Assembly: GCA_963920665.1 (NCBI GenBank)
Contig: OY987273.1
Coordinates: 5,892,501-5,956,500, forward strand
Reading direction: 5' to 3'
DNA length: 64,000 nt
DNA from: Straminergon stramineum
Lineage: Eukaryota; Streptophyta; Bryopsida; Hypnales; Calliergonaceae
Positions within the stretch are counted from its first letter, which is position 1. Each line of letters opens with the position of its first letter. Below the pieces are notes generated by a model, which searched no databases, was not told the origin of the DNA, and worked only from the letters and a program-made list of their open reading frames with translations. Both the position numbers and the translations under genes were made by a program. Below, piece after piece: positions 23,922 through 36,300 of the stretch.

Positions 23922-25191
23922 CTACTCCATAAAAATGCTATTGGACTCATCAATTGCTAAATCTAGCTCTATGAACTTGGTTAAGTCCAAGTCATCGAGA
24001 AGGTGAAAAAGCCCCATTGCATCATCTCTCTGAAACGAGTACAATTCTGTGGGCCTTGCTTCGTGAAGGCGTTGAATATAAGGTAGAAGGTGATCGATAA
24101 GAATCCCATCCATGGCACCATATCCTTGGTATGACCACGTATCAAAGAGAATCACATTTTCTGGATTATTCTTGACTTGCTTTGCGGGACTGTCATCAAC
24201 TATGATGGTATTCTCTCTAGAGAAAATGGAATCCTCCATGTCAAACAACCTTTCCAACGGTTTGAGGAACAAGTCTTCATTTGTTCCCTTCACATTGTAG
24301 TTCACTATCCTTCCCTCCTTGCTTCTGTGCTTTAAAACGACACATTGCTCTTGCCCAAAGACATGCCACAGGGAGTCTATGCCCATGAAGAGGGCATTGC
24401 ACACTTTGACTACCGTGGCCCTTTACATGGAGCTCCAGACTGAGATGTTCGCAATCGTGGATAACTCGTGGAGAAACATGAGACAATGGGGCTGCATCTT
24501 CACGAATTTTTCACAAAAGGTGAGGCATTCTAAGGCTAGATTAAAATCATCAATATTGGTGAACTTCCTTTCCCTTGCGTGATATCTCTTATCCTCACAG
24601 ACGCAAAGTAAACCATTCATATCTAGGATGACATTGAGCCACTTCTCTGTGACCCTGAATGAAAATGGGTAGAGGACCTAGTCCTCTGCCTCACCAATTG
24701 AAACACATGCCTGACCGCTACCCTGTTAAGGATTTTATAGCCAAAACGTGGAGACCGTTAAAACCCATGCACTGCCCGTCACATTGAGAAACTAAAACTA
24801 AACAAGAAGAACGAATTACAGAATTGAAAAAGCCAAGGGCTCGAAAAGAGACACAATGAACTACAAAATGCTAAAATGAATTACTCACCACATTAGCTGA
24901 TTGATCAAGTGGAGAAGAAACTATTGCATCGACCAACTCTTTTGAAAAAGGGATATCCAACTCCCAAAGTGCCTAGTCAGAAAGATTGTCATCAACCTTT
25001 TCCTCGATTGCGTTGAACATGCTGACATCCTCTTCTTCCTCCTCAGGCATTGCGGAATGCATTGTGTCTACGTCTAAGAAGGCATCGCTATGTGGAGAAA
25101 GTAACTCCGTGCAGACACGTTGAGGACTAGATGCTAGGACAGACTCGATAGCAAGAAATGAAACATGGGGCAGAATTACATTGACAATCAT
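23922..25191 (-). pseudogene. FCP1/NIF-type HAD phosphatase-like protein
   Basis: Two exons. The first, about 25,191-24,889, starts at ATG 25,191 (MIVNVILPHVSF...), has an acidic EEEEEDVSM tract and one stop, and ends at a gtgagt donor. The second, about 24,730-23,922, is the catalytic part: VILDMNGLLCVCED, then NISVWSS, VFGQEQC, IIVDDSPAKQVKNNPEN and an FDTWSYQG segment before a helical end (DHLLPYIQRLHEA). This is the order of the FCP1/SCP (NLI-interacting factor-like) domain of the HAD superfamily, which dephosphorylates proteins such as the RNA polymerase II C-terminal domain. The usual DxDx(T/V) reads D-M-N-G, so the second Asp is Asn; related plant proteins with DxN exist, and activity is doubtful. 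One stop (near 24,421) interrupts the domain. Codons and strand fit its neighbours. Confidence 0.65.
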
Positions 25192-25367
25192 GGAGCCCGC
25201 AGTTGTGAAAATTGTACACAACAATTAATGGTGTAAGAAAACAATTTTATTATAATATCTCAGAATGAGAAATAATGTCACAGTTACATACATTGGAAGT
25301 CTTCCTCCACCTACCTATGTCTTTTGGCGCAGTGCATTCAATGGACGAACGGAAAACTTGAAGGCAA

Positions 25368-25391
25368 GTTCAACTCGATTTGAGTTGAATG
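25368..25391. repeat. Palindrome copy just 3' of the ParB-like gene
   Basis: Reads as AACTCGATTTGAGTT with extra complementary flanks. It lies about 20 bp beyond the likely stop codon of the 25.4-29.4 kb gene. Confidence 0.7.
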
Positions 25392-26382
25392 AGAGGTTGG
25401 AAGGTCACTGGGAAGAACCTAGTTGTTCCTCAACCATAGGATGGAGGGACTTCTCATCCGCCACGGCAATCTCTTCCTCCACCGTTTGAATAGAATCATT
25501 TACATCTTGTGGAGCTAAGTCCGATGTCTGTGCAATAGGCGATTGGTCAAATGTTGTGGCCGTCATTGACAGATTTGCGAACCCCTACTATGCTTGCCTC
25601 TCACTATCAGTTGAGGTATGAGGCTGATTGCCAATACAAAGTTGTTGTGATTGACTAGGGGAGGGCGTGATCATTTGCATCGGTGTCGGATTTGCGGCGT
25701 GCATACTCATATAAACGTCTTGAGCAACGACCACACATACTTGAGGCATCATCTTGTTCATCATGTCCCTCATCATAGTCATGTCCTCCTTCCTTGCCTT
25801 CTTGTTTTCCGCTCAGTCCTCCAACAGCATGCGCAAGAGCATCTCCATCGTCATCTCCTCCTTTGGCGACTCTTCTCTAGTCCTCTTCCAAGGATCACGC
25901 TTGGATGAGCCCGGAGTGAGGTTGGGACGCTCCCCCGGTGATGACGACGAGCCACGCATACTGTTGACCTCAGTTGGATTTGTCAAATCAATTAGATCCC
26001 CATCTGTGCTCGGAAACAGCCGCGTCACAAGATCCATCTATGTTGGAGTATGCTCTTCACTATCATCAATGAGATGGACTATTGTCTAAAGGTCATCCTC
26101 GTCGTCCGAGAGTTCTTCTACCCGAGCCGAAGATGTTGCCTTCCCCTTTCTCGAGCTTGTTGCACCCCTCGCCGACATGGAGGCCTCTTTGGTTCCCTTT
26201 TGCACGTGTGCGCCTTCATCCACGAAGTAAGCGGAATCAAGGAAATCATCCTTGTCCAAGTTCTCCGACATCACGGCAAGATTCTGAAATCTATCGTGAT
26301 AACTATTGTCCACAATGGCGAAGTGATCCAACCCACTCATTTGCATCACAAGATATGGATGTCAAACAAAAGTAATCGACCA

Positions 26383-26510
26383 GTTCAAGTCGAATCGACT
26401 TAAAACCAATTAGGAATTGGTAGAAGTTTATAATCATCAACATTCAAAAAGGACCGCCATCACACCTATCTTCATGAAAATAAATTTCAACTCGAATCGA
26501 CTTGAAATGG
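26383..26510. repeat. Two palindromes inside one intron
   Basis: Near 26,383-26,406 (AAGTCGAATCGACTT) and near 26,485-26,508 (ctcgaatcgacttg core). Both lie in the intron between exons 2 and 3 of the ParB-like gene, one towards each end of it. The intron begins with gtaagc at 26,519. Confidence 0.7.
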
Positions 26511-27960
26511 AATGCTTACCCAAGCAGCGTAGATGAATTTTACACCTGCGAAAATTGAGAGGATGTCTCTTCTTGCGTTACAAAAGAGGTCCAGAACATG
26601 CAAATAGAACTCCATGCGGAGTTTGGTATCATAGATCCTATACTCTAGCTCATTATACAGACCCGACTTCTTCCACTTGGTGATCTTTGGGACGTCAAAC
26701 CTCCTCGAAATCAATTTCAACTTAATCCTTGTGCCTTTCTTCACCAAAAAGATCAAGTAGACAAGTGCCTTCGCGCAAGTGGCACTTGTGGCTAGGTTTT
26801 CCAAGTGCTCGACAAGCGTCGAGAGGTACTTTGAGAAATGCGCTACATACGATGCGCCAAATTCCCTAGTCCTAATATGTGCCCTGAGTTTATCATCCGT
26901 CTACTGGTCACCACAAATCCACAACCACACCTTTGGGTCGGTCATGCAAGGATCATCCAACTTCATGAGCAGATCCATGAATATAAGGAAGTAGGGAGAG
27001 TCTCGAAGAGCTATCTCCTTGTTAATCACTCTTGGATTATTCCGGAAGTCAATCGACACAAGCTTGAGGGAGTCACCCATGGCATCGTTCCATACATCAT
27101 TGTCCCAAGACAATAGTTTGTCGTCCTTCATGTCATAGGGTCTCAAGTATGATATGGCGTCTGGCTTCTTATACTTCCCCTTGCTTTTCAAGAAGACCTT
27201 AAAGAACTTTGCAGCGTAGGGTGAAATCCCCCGTCAACTTTTGTTCTTGTTTGCTGGTCTCTTCACTTGCGAAAAGAACTCTTCTCTAGGAGCCGTCAAA
27301 AGGAGTTGTTTGGTGGCCTTCGTAACGTCATAGTTTTGCTTGAATGCCTTCCACTGCTCCTTTTTGTAATCCCTATTACTATTGAAGAATCTCAAGCTCA
27401 ACTTCTTGAAATACAAGTACTTCTTGACAGCTTGCTTTCGTTTATTTCGCTTGAGCCATTCCTTCGCACTGTAGCAATCCACAATGAATCCCGAGCCCTT
27501 CTTGATGGTTACTTTCGAGTGAGGATGCTCCCTTCCTAGCGTTCTATTCAGTAGATACAACGCCAACTTCTTGAGATCAGATTCGGGCGTGTTACCTAAT
27601 CATTTGAAGAACTCCTGACCTATCACCCCATCTTTCTCCGCCTCCTAATTCTTCGTATCCTTGTATGGCAATAAGGATTCCAGATCAATCAATAATCCCA
27701 GCGACTGGCTGGATATGACCTCTTTCCACAGACCATGCACTTCATCTAATGCAGTGATGATCTATATTTTGTTGTGGATGGATATATCTGCCACTTTCTT
27801 CTTCTTCAATGCACCTTGGGACTTCTTGACATCGATCATTGCAAAACGAAGTTTCATAGCATCACGAAACTCTTGTACCAAAACAGTAAAAGGGGAGAAG
27901 TCAATCACAGCAAATCAATGATACAATGTACTAGTGTTAGTGGCTCTCTGAAAGACTAGG

Positions 27961-27988
27961 ATTCAAATCAAGTCCATACGAGTTGAAT
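27961..27988. repeat. Palindrome inside the first intron
   Basis: AAGTCCATACGAGTT with complementary ATTCAA/TTGAAT flanks, located in the ~130-bp intron between exons 1 and 2 of the ParB-like gene. Confidence 0.65.
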
Positions 27989-29462
27989 GGAGGGGCATAC
28001 CGTCCACTTCTTGGCCATGACTAAGTCTCGAGGCGTTCGACTTTGGACAGCCATAGTTTTCTCCAACTCCGTCGGCTCTTTTGGGGGAGGTGGATGGTCA
28101 AGACTAATCCAGACGTTTCTCGCACTCGGTATGTTTGTCGCCCATGTTGGCATATAGTTCTGGAAATGATTCACCGTGTTATAATATGTTGAAATTTTCC
28201 GAATGATTCTCTCGTCTTTATTCTAGACAATAAAACAGTCCCACTCCTTGAACTTCTCGAACTTCTGCTCAGCCTTCGGAATGGCCTTCATTCTTTTCGA
28301 TGCCTCAATGCTATGTTGACCATTCACCATCCAAAATTTTCCGAACTTCACGTCTCTGTAGTCCAAGGGCTTGGATGAGAGATCTTGAGGCATTGCAAAG
28401 AGGGTCATCTTCTTGTTTGGATCGGGCATCTCTAGGAAGAACTTTAGCAATGACATTACCCCCTTTTCTTCTAGTCCTTGAATGTTAAAACTCTCGGGAG
28501 GGGGCTCTAGTTGTTCAATCGAGATGGTAAATTTCTTGTCTATCCTGAAGATGTAAGAGTCTATGCATGATGTCCAATATTCTTCATAAATTTTCTTGGA
28601 CTTGTTAGAATTCATCTCTTCTTGGCTTCCTTGTATGTCCTTCAGAAGCATAGTGAGTGTAGACGCCATGGTGTCTTCTAGAACCTTGGCAATCGCGTCT
28701 GCAACGGTCTTTCCCCGAGTCTTCGTGCCCACAATGGCGTTGGCGAAGGGTGTACCCCTGGGGTCTCTTTGGGTAGTTTTCTTCTTCGTCTTATTGCGCC
28801 CAATCTCTGTCGTCTCAACAACAAGAGAACTATGGCTCCCTCCCGCTACATTGTAGGACTTCGTTATGGAGAGAGGCTTCATATTTTTTGCTCTCTCCAC
28901 ATTCTTTGACTTCAATTGCTCAAATGCTTTGAAAACAACATTGAGTCGTAACGCCAGTGTCTTCGGTGGTAAGGGCCCTCCATTCTTGAAAATCCACCTC
29001 TTCTCTTCAATGTGATTCACAATATTTTTTTGAAGCTCATTGAAGTTTGAGTCTTCAAGGCTTCGACATGTAGTGGTTATTGAAAAGATGGAGACCTTTG
29101 GAGGTACAACATAAGAAAAGACGTATTCCTCAGCTTGATCAAGGTTAATCATCTTGCACGACATGATCAACATATTATCAGGACCCAGTGTTGACTTCCT
29201 TGATAGTTTCATATAATGAAACCAGAAGCGTCGTGGGACAGTTCTTGTACTTTATTGTGAAGCTCAAGTGACCGAACGCATGCGTCATGATGATACTCCA
29301 GCACTCGATGTGTTCTGGCTCATTCCACGTCCAGTACTCTCCAAGGAGGAGTTTCTCTCCATAGTCCTCAAGGTTCTCGTCGCCTTCTATTATGAATATT
29401 CGGAAGTGTGTCTTTAATTTTTTAGTTTGGTCCTCCATTTCTGCACATTGATTGACTCTCTG

Positions 29463-30240
29463 TTTAGAGTTTAACTCAATACGAGTTGAAATTGAAAGCA
29501 CTCAAAGAAGTATTTGTTAGATTCTTATTGTTTTTTCTTATGTTGTTCACATTTGTTTTTAAATTTAGATTTAGTTCAACTGTTAATTATGTTCTAGAAT
29601 TTTTTCTATTTTCAATTCAAGTCGTATCGACTTGAATGGTCAAATAGGCGATTGTTTTCAATTGTTTAAGTCGATTTCCTATCAAAGCATTTCACTATGA
29701 ATCGGGTTTTATAATGGATTATTTGTTTTTGTAGTGTGGATGTTGTAGGGTCTAGGGGGCTTCTTTGTTTTTAAGATACAAAATATCGTTCATTTCAAGT
29801 CAATATGAGTTGAATTTGTTTGCGTCACTACTAATTTTCTATGAGATACGCATGTGTGTAGTTTAGGATATTTGACAATCAGATGAATACTCATGTTGAA
29901 TTGAGTTGAATCTATAATGCATTATTGCTGCTATTTACTTTCGTCATGTGATAGACCTAGAAATTCAAGTCAATTCGACTTGAATTGGTTTGCATTACTT
30001 CAAATTCTTTGGTGCAATTGTTTTGCCAAGGGTATTTGAGAATCAAATGATTGTTCATGTCAAATCGAGTTGAATTTGTAATGCATTATTGTTGTTATGT
30101 ACTCTCTTCATATAATAGAGCTAGAAATTCAAGTCAATGCGACTTGAATTTCTCTGGATTCCTTCTACCATTCTACAATAACAAGGTGCCTTTGAGTTGA
30201 ACTAATGTCAAGTTGAATCTGCATCAACTTGAATTTCTTT
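29463..30240. repeat. Palindrome cluster upstream of the ParB-like gene
   Basis: Copies near 29,470-29,491, 29,615-29,637, 29,792-29,817, 29,962-29,986, 30,056-30,076, 30,125-30,150 and 30,196-30,232. Best forms are AAGTCGTATCGACTT and AAGTCAATTCGACTT with TTC/GAA outer pairs. The first is about 30 bp from the start codon. Spacing is roughly 90-175 bp. Between them the DNA is AT-rich, and some flanking text also repeats (gtaatgcattattg; atagagctagaaattcaag). No gene. Confidence 0.75.
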
Positions 30241-30249
30241 GGACGTGAA

Positions 30250-32200
30250 ACCCCCATGAATTGAAGTTGATGCTATTGCAAGTTCAAAACAGGTAGAACT
30301 ATATCTGGGTGGGGAAGTCCTAAATCTCTGAAATGGGAGAAAATGTACCTAAAGCATTAGGAAATGGACTATAGGAAGGATCTCAGTATCTCTAAGCAAC
30401 CCTAAATGACAGAGTCAGATGAAGAACAATGACTGCAAGACTTAGAAACAATGAAAACAATAATTATATGAAATACAAAAAGGAGCTTACCATCTTTTTG
30501 AGAAAATTCTGAAATTTCCATCACTGTATTGTGGCTTCACGTTCTTGTATTGATTCAGTAAGAGGATTCAACATCCCACAATCTGAAATGCCACATTGCA
30601 GACAATGAGGTTCATGAGAAAGATCTGTGCACAAGTCAAAGAAAGTAGAATACAGTAATGCAAAGCAAGAAAAAAGAATGCACAAACAGAATTTTCTGAA
30701 TGCACCTACAAAACTTAGATCTAGACCAAACAGAAAAATTCACAGAGACACTAAGTAGGACATGTTGTAGGTAGGCAAACAAAAGTCCCCAACCCTAGCA
30801 AATATGGAAACATGCAAGCTTGGAATCAACTAGAAGTCCAAAACCCTAACAAATGTGGAAACACGCAAGCTTGGAATGCATCCTACAACTAGTAAGCAAA
30901 TAATACAAAAACTTGGCATATAGTAATCATCAAACAAAAAACTCCAACAACAATGACAAGAAAGAAAAGAAACAAATGAAACTTTCGATGATGAAGAAGC
31001 AATTGAAGCACCTTTGCGGTGCCACTTCAAGAAAGAAACTCGCGCAATCCTACACCGCGAAGCCTGTCTCACAACCTTCCTTCCATACTCACAATCCCTC
31101 GATGACGTGCACAAAATTTTTGCAAACACAATGCATAAAACAGACACCCAGAAATGGAGGTGTCGCAACGAGTAGAAAGTAGAAAGCAGGACCTCGAAAT
31201 GACCCAGAAGATAGGAAGAAGCATATCTTGCAGAATCCTAAACCTATAGGGTACCCTATACCCATGTGGTACTTTGAAGCACCTTTTCTTTTTTAATTTG
31301 TGAGAAAAGGTCAAGATGTTGATTATTTAGAATTTGGTGAAGTATTTTATTTCTACAATCTACATTCATCTACCTTATGGAACAAAAAATAATTTTCAAT
31401 CATTTGCATGTACTTTTTCATCCAAATTTGGCTACTTCATCCACCTTTTCAATAGAAATGGAAATGTTCTTGCAAAAAAAGATTTCTTTTATCTGGTATA
31501 CAGTACACATTCATTTTGAAAATTCTTCAGTAGAAGTAGGTCCAACATTAAAAGGAGAATGGAATCATCAATACATGGCTTGAACATGGATCCTTAAATA
31601 TAGAAATCTTACCGGTGAGATTGTTCTAGCAAACCTAATGTTGTCAAACAATTTATTTTGAAAAATAGTGGAATTTTCATTCATCAATGAATTGTGCATA
31701 ATATTTCTTCAAGAAAATGCTCATATTGCCTAAAAAGGAACATTGTTCATATTAACTTTCACATCAAATAGAAGGAATGAAAGCTTAACATGTGGACATA
31801 AATGCAATCTTCTAGGGAAAAAATTTAATATTTTTATTTGAATATTTCGAAGATTTAGATTAAACAAAAAAATTCACTTGACCATTCACATCCACTACCA
31901 GGGTTGCTAGCGTGCGAGCCTGTGAGTGTGAGCTTGTGAGCTTGTGAGCGGGAAAAAAAGAAGTGGAAAAAACCACTAAGGTACCCATGACCGTGGATAT
32001 ACCTATGACCGTGAATGTATAGAATATGGAACTCCCTATTAGTGAATTTATTTTTTTCTTAATTTTTTACTGACTCATGAATTAAAGGAAAAAAAACATG
32101 GTTTGACATTTGCATTTGGTTTAGGGTTTGTTTGAAATGCACACATTTGTCACTTGCTCATAGCGGTTTAGGGTTGGGTTTAAGGTCTTTGATTCCTTAT
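30250..32200. other. Intergenic with a small 52-bp duplication
   Basis: Near 30,793 and 30,845 a ~34-bp phrase (ccctaRcaaatRtggaaac, then gcaagcttggaat) is repeated with a 52-bp period. The opposing ORFs at 30,830-31,168 (minus) and 30,913-31,182 (plus) overlap, and neither has a recognisable motif. Around 31,911-31,960 is a gtgagcttgtgagc stretch, which has an inverted counterpart near 50,040-50,095. No convincing gene. Confidence 0.45.
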
Positions 32201-33020
32201 ACTCTTCATCTTGGTTATTCTAATTTTTTTAAACCCCATTGCTTATTGTAATTTTTTTGCCACATCCTATTTTTTTGATGAGGACTATTCTGTTGTAATG
32301 GGTTTTTTTAACCCTCATTTTATTTATGAAGACTCTTGGGTTATTTTTATGTTCATAATTTTTCACACACCACATTTTTCTAAAGAAACTTGTATTGTTA
32401 ATTGTTGCAATTTTTTTTTCACTTCCTATTTATTTTCTTCAAATCTATGGTGTTGTAATGTTTTGGCACACCTTATTTTTTGGTATCAAGATTTTGGGTT
32501 ATTTTTTGTTCATAATTTTTCACACACCACATTTTTCCAAAAAGACTTCTATTGTTGGTATTTTGGTTTCACACCCTATTTTTTTGCATATTGTAAATAT
32601 TTTCCCTCCCTTTTGGTGTTGTAAATGCTTTTTCCACTCCCTATTTTTTTCATGAATATTGTGGTGTTGGGATGTTTTTTCCACTCCCTATTTTTTTTCC
32701 TTAAAATTGTGGTGTTGGGATGTTTTTTTCACACCCTATTTTTTTTTAAGACTCTTTGGTTATTGTTACGTTCAAAATGTTTTACACACCACATTTTTTC
32801 CAAAAAAATCTTATTGATGTAATTTTTTTTTGACTCCCTATTTTTTCTTCAAAATTTTGGTGTTGTAATGTTTTTTTCTCACCCTTTTATTTGTATCAAG
32901 ATCTTGGTTTATTGTTATGTTCATATTTTTGTAGGGTCCACTTTTTTTCAAAAAAAATTTTATCATTGTAATTTTTGTTTCACTCCCAATTTTTTGGGTT
33001 CAAGACTGTGGTGTTGTGAA
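32200..33020. repeat. Pyrimidine-rich degenerate tandem repeat
   Basis: The phrases cactccctattttttt, gtggtgttgggatgttttt and ttcacacaccacattttt recur many times. Around 32,636-32,740 the local period is about 47 bp; longer composite units occur before it. The plus-strand ORFs rich in Phe, Leu and His (32,211-32,822) are readings of the T-rich repeat and not membrane proteins. Confidence 0.65.
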
Positions 33021-33039
33021 TTTAATTATCTTCTTCATA

Positions 33040-33160
33040 TCCATTTAGTTTCGGTTTAGGGCGGTTTAGGGTAGGGTTGTCCATGTATGGACATTCCTTT
33101 TTTACCATCTCTTTTTTGGTAAGAGGCTATGATTGGTTTAGGGTTTAGGGTACTCTATTT
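33040..33160. repeat. Telomere-like TTTAGGG tract
   Basis: Contains ggtttagggcggtttaggg and, about 70 bp later, ggtttagggtttagggta. It is degenerate and short, so it is an interstitial tract and not a chromosome end. Confidence 0.6.
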
Positions 33161-33373
33161 TACTGAAAAAGACTTATGTATTCTTGTGTTGGAATGATTT
33201 TTTGTTTTACTCCATACTTTTATTTGGAAGGACTTTCAACAAGAAAAAACCAAGAATGCATGAGAGTCAAGGAAAATGAATCATACAATATGTAGCCATA
33301 AAGCACAAAAATCCAATCATAATGAAAATGAAAACATATGGGTTGACTCATAAGATATGTCAATCTCATGAGC

Positions 33374-36300
33374 CTAAGTCGCAGTAGACTTTGTTGTAGA
33401 ATCCATGTCACTAGAAGAATCTGAAGTCTCTCTCCCCTCAGATGCTGATCCATCTATGAGCTGCAAGACATTTAAAGCATACGAAGGTTTACGGCATTTG
33501 GGTTTTGAAGTACCAAATTCCGCAAACACTGAAGCTAGATGTTCTGCATACACTGGAAGATTGAAGGACTTTTCTGGACTCAAGATAAGTCTTCGTTTCT
33601 TCTTGGCTGCATCGGTTGACATCAATCCCTCGCTGTTGGAAACAAAAATGATAGAGTGTTAGATTTATGAAGCATTACAAGTACCATGCAAACCAAAAAT
33701 TTGGAAATGTAGAAACTTACTTACTAGGTCTATCTCGCCGAATAAACTTACGAGGTACCACGTTCATGGCATCTGGATCTTGTGATGCTACAATTGCAAC
33801 TACTTCATTAACAGTAACTGTTGTGACTGGAGTAGCGGTCTTCTTCATGGACTCAAGAATGCATGAAAAAATTGTTTGATTTGCCTCCAACGCCACAATG
33901 TGGCGTCCCGTTGCACGGCATGCTATAATGGAGGCACCTAAGAAGAAAACCACAAATCAATATCTCATTGATTTCTTGTATGACATTGAGATTAGAAAAA
34001 TACTTGCGACAATCCAAACTCACCCGTAGATGCTGTGCAATCAAGGGCCACGTCTCCCTCATCGGTAGTCCCCTCAACTATAAATTGGATGAAGCGGGCA
34101 TCCTTCTCTCGTGCCCCGCACCATGGCATTCGATCCATGTCATTGATCAACATCGAGTCTTCGGTCGTGTAGTTGATGAAGAAGTCATCACGCTTGAGGT
34201 CAACTTTGGCCTTCAACATTGTTGCCGACCGCTTGAAACAAAAGTTGGATTTACCTTTTGCACCGTGGTCTTTCACCAAGAGGGTGATGCCGAACTTCAA
34301 AGTCTGGAAGCATAAAATGATAAAACAACACATATATAAACTAGAACTCGAGGAAGATTATGAGATTAGAAATACAAAGAGAATTCTCATAAATGAATGA
34401 AATCATATTGTGTTGTTTTTGTCAATGGCCGACGTCAAGTGCACCCGATTCATGCCCATCCACTCTTTTTTTTTCACCATATTGGGGAACTCCTGACATA
34501 ATCCGGCAATGGTGCTTTTAGCATCCATGCTCCACGAATGGAATACCACAATGCAACTATGGTCTTGCAAATGCCTCTCCACAAAGAAAAATGCTTGGTA
34601 GATCATGTTGTATTCAGGATCTGAGTTCCAGTAAGGCACATGATTTTTTGAAAATGACACCCCCGGAACTAGCAAGTTCTCTTGGCAGTCAAAAAGCATG
34701 AGGTCAAACCCTGGCCACTAATTGAGTACTCCATTGTATACTCTGGCCTTCCCTACCGCCATCTGCCAAAACAAATTTGAACTTGTAAGTACCTACGACG
34801 TAGAAGGTGTAATAATGACATATTGTACTAATATAGAACAAGGGTAAAATACAGAATTATACAATTCATTTACCTTCTTGAAGAACTCCATGACCTCAGT
34901 GCCGCAATTTAGGCCATCATTGGTTTCATTCTCTACAACGTCTATAATGGAGACATTGAGCACTAACTCCTCTGATGTCACATCTTCATCGTCACCTATA
35001 GCAATCACTTCTGTGCCTTGGGTAACCATCTCTTTGGTGAACTCTAGTAGTATGGCCTTCCTCTTCATCCCACTACGTACTCTGGCTTCCATCTGAGAGC
35101 CTTGATCTACCGTCGATGACGTAGGAACTATACCTTCTCCATATTCCTTCTTCTTCCCTTTTGCCTTGGTCTTCTCCTCCTTCTCCTTCTCCTTGTCCTT
35201 CTCCTTCTCTACCAACTTTGCTACATGCTCTACCTCTTTTTTCTCTTTGTTTTCTAAAGCAACTTGGATTCGAGCCGCTTTTCTCCTGTCATTGGTTTCC
35301 CTCCTTGCGATGGCCTTCTCCCTCTGTTTATCAGTTAGCCCTGCAAACTCATCAACATCCATGTCAATAGTTCCCATTCCCTCCAAGGAGTTTCGTAGTT
35401 CAACCTCCGGTGGATGCATGTATGAGATGGGACAATCAATGTACCATCCGCCGCCACTAAGGTGAGCTATGGTGAATGTTCGGAGTTGATTTGCCGTATA
35501 CATGCAATCTGCAAAAGTACAATCAAGAAAAGTCAAGAGAAATGGAGGCAAGTCCTTTCCCTCGATTGCCCCTTTTGCCTCCAACTCTTGCTTGAAGTAT
35601 TTGCCAAAATATTAAGGAAGATTGGTACATGACATCGGAGATGAATAGCAAATATTAAGGAAGGCCAAATGAAATTTCAACTTCATGTAGTACTACATCA
35701 AAATAAGAATTTGAACTTTACAAAATATTGAACTATAAAAATTACATTGTGAAACCTAGAGGAATCCAAAATGGGGGGGGGGGCTACCAAGTACTTGTAA
35801 AACCATTGTCGGATTCGACAATGGTTTGGAAGGTACCACAAGCACCCCCCACTTCTAGTCATTCGCTTTGTTTCCATGTTTTCTATCATAATTAAAGGTG
35901 ACCAGAACCAAGACAATCTAGAATTTGAAATGCTCAAATAGAGTGAATCAAATTACTAGAAAGTAATGGAGGCATACCAGAAAAGCACTCTTTGCACTAC
36001 CTGTTTTGACCCCTCAAATGTCATGAAGTTGTCGCTTTTCTTGAAGTAGTTTGTTCCTCTGAGATGAGCCATGAAGCCTTGGTCCCAGATCTTCCTCCTC
36101 CAACCTTCTATATATTCGGACAAGGTCTCCGGCTGTTGTGGAACGTTGATGTTGATGTTGTCTTGCTTCACCACGTTCTCGAAATATTCTACAGCTACAT
36201 CTTCAATCTATAAAACATGTGAATTAGTGAGCATTTAATATGGCCCTATAAGGATTTCTGGAATACAAAATTTCATTAATTGTAAACTCTTCCGCTTTCG

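Larger units (their letters stand above)
25409..29438 (-). pseudogene. Large ParB/sulfiredoxin-like (GQHS) protein gene, spliced, decayed
   Basis: Exon 1, 29,438-28,001, starts at ATG 29,438 (MEDQTKKLKTHF) with one frameshift near 29,200 and a stop near 28,223. Exon 2 is 27,869-26,520, with a gtatgc donor before it, an acceptor ending in acaagag, and five stops. Exon 3 runs about 26,349-25,409, with four or more stops. Total about 1,240 codons. Near residue 373 lies FWMVNGQHSIEASKRM, which fits the ParB/sulfiredoxin nuclease-like motif (G-x-H with following helix), followed by WDCFIV, then a YYNTVNHF segment and PTWATNIPSARNVW. Known ParB-fold proteins bind or cut DNA or hydrolyse NTP; which, if any, applies here is unknown. 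The rest (charged helical exon 2, Ser/Pro/Met-rich C-terminus) is unrecognised. Introns are short and carry palindrome copies. The neighbour upstream has a second ParB-like motif fused to a methylase-like domain. Confidence 0.6.

Noticed and set aside
28300..28856. Plus-strand ORFs of 62 and 86 codons
   Set aside because: They are shadows of exon 1 of the ParB-like gene, which has the better composition and motif evidence.
32211..33059. Series of Phe/His-rich plus-strand ORFs, including one of 137 codons
   Set aside because: They read a degenerate T-rich tandem repeat in several overlapping frames.
35161..35465. Ser/Phe-rich plus-strand ORFs
   Set aside because: They are antisense to the Lys/Glu coiled-coil exon of the ParB-methylase gene.
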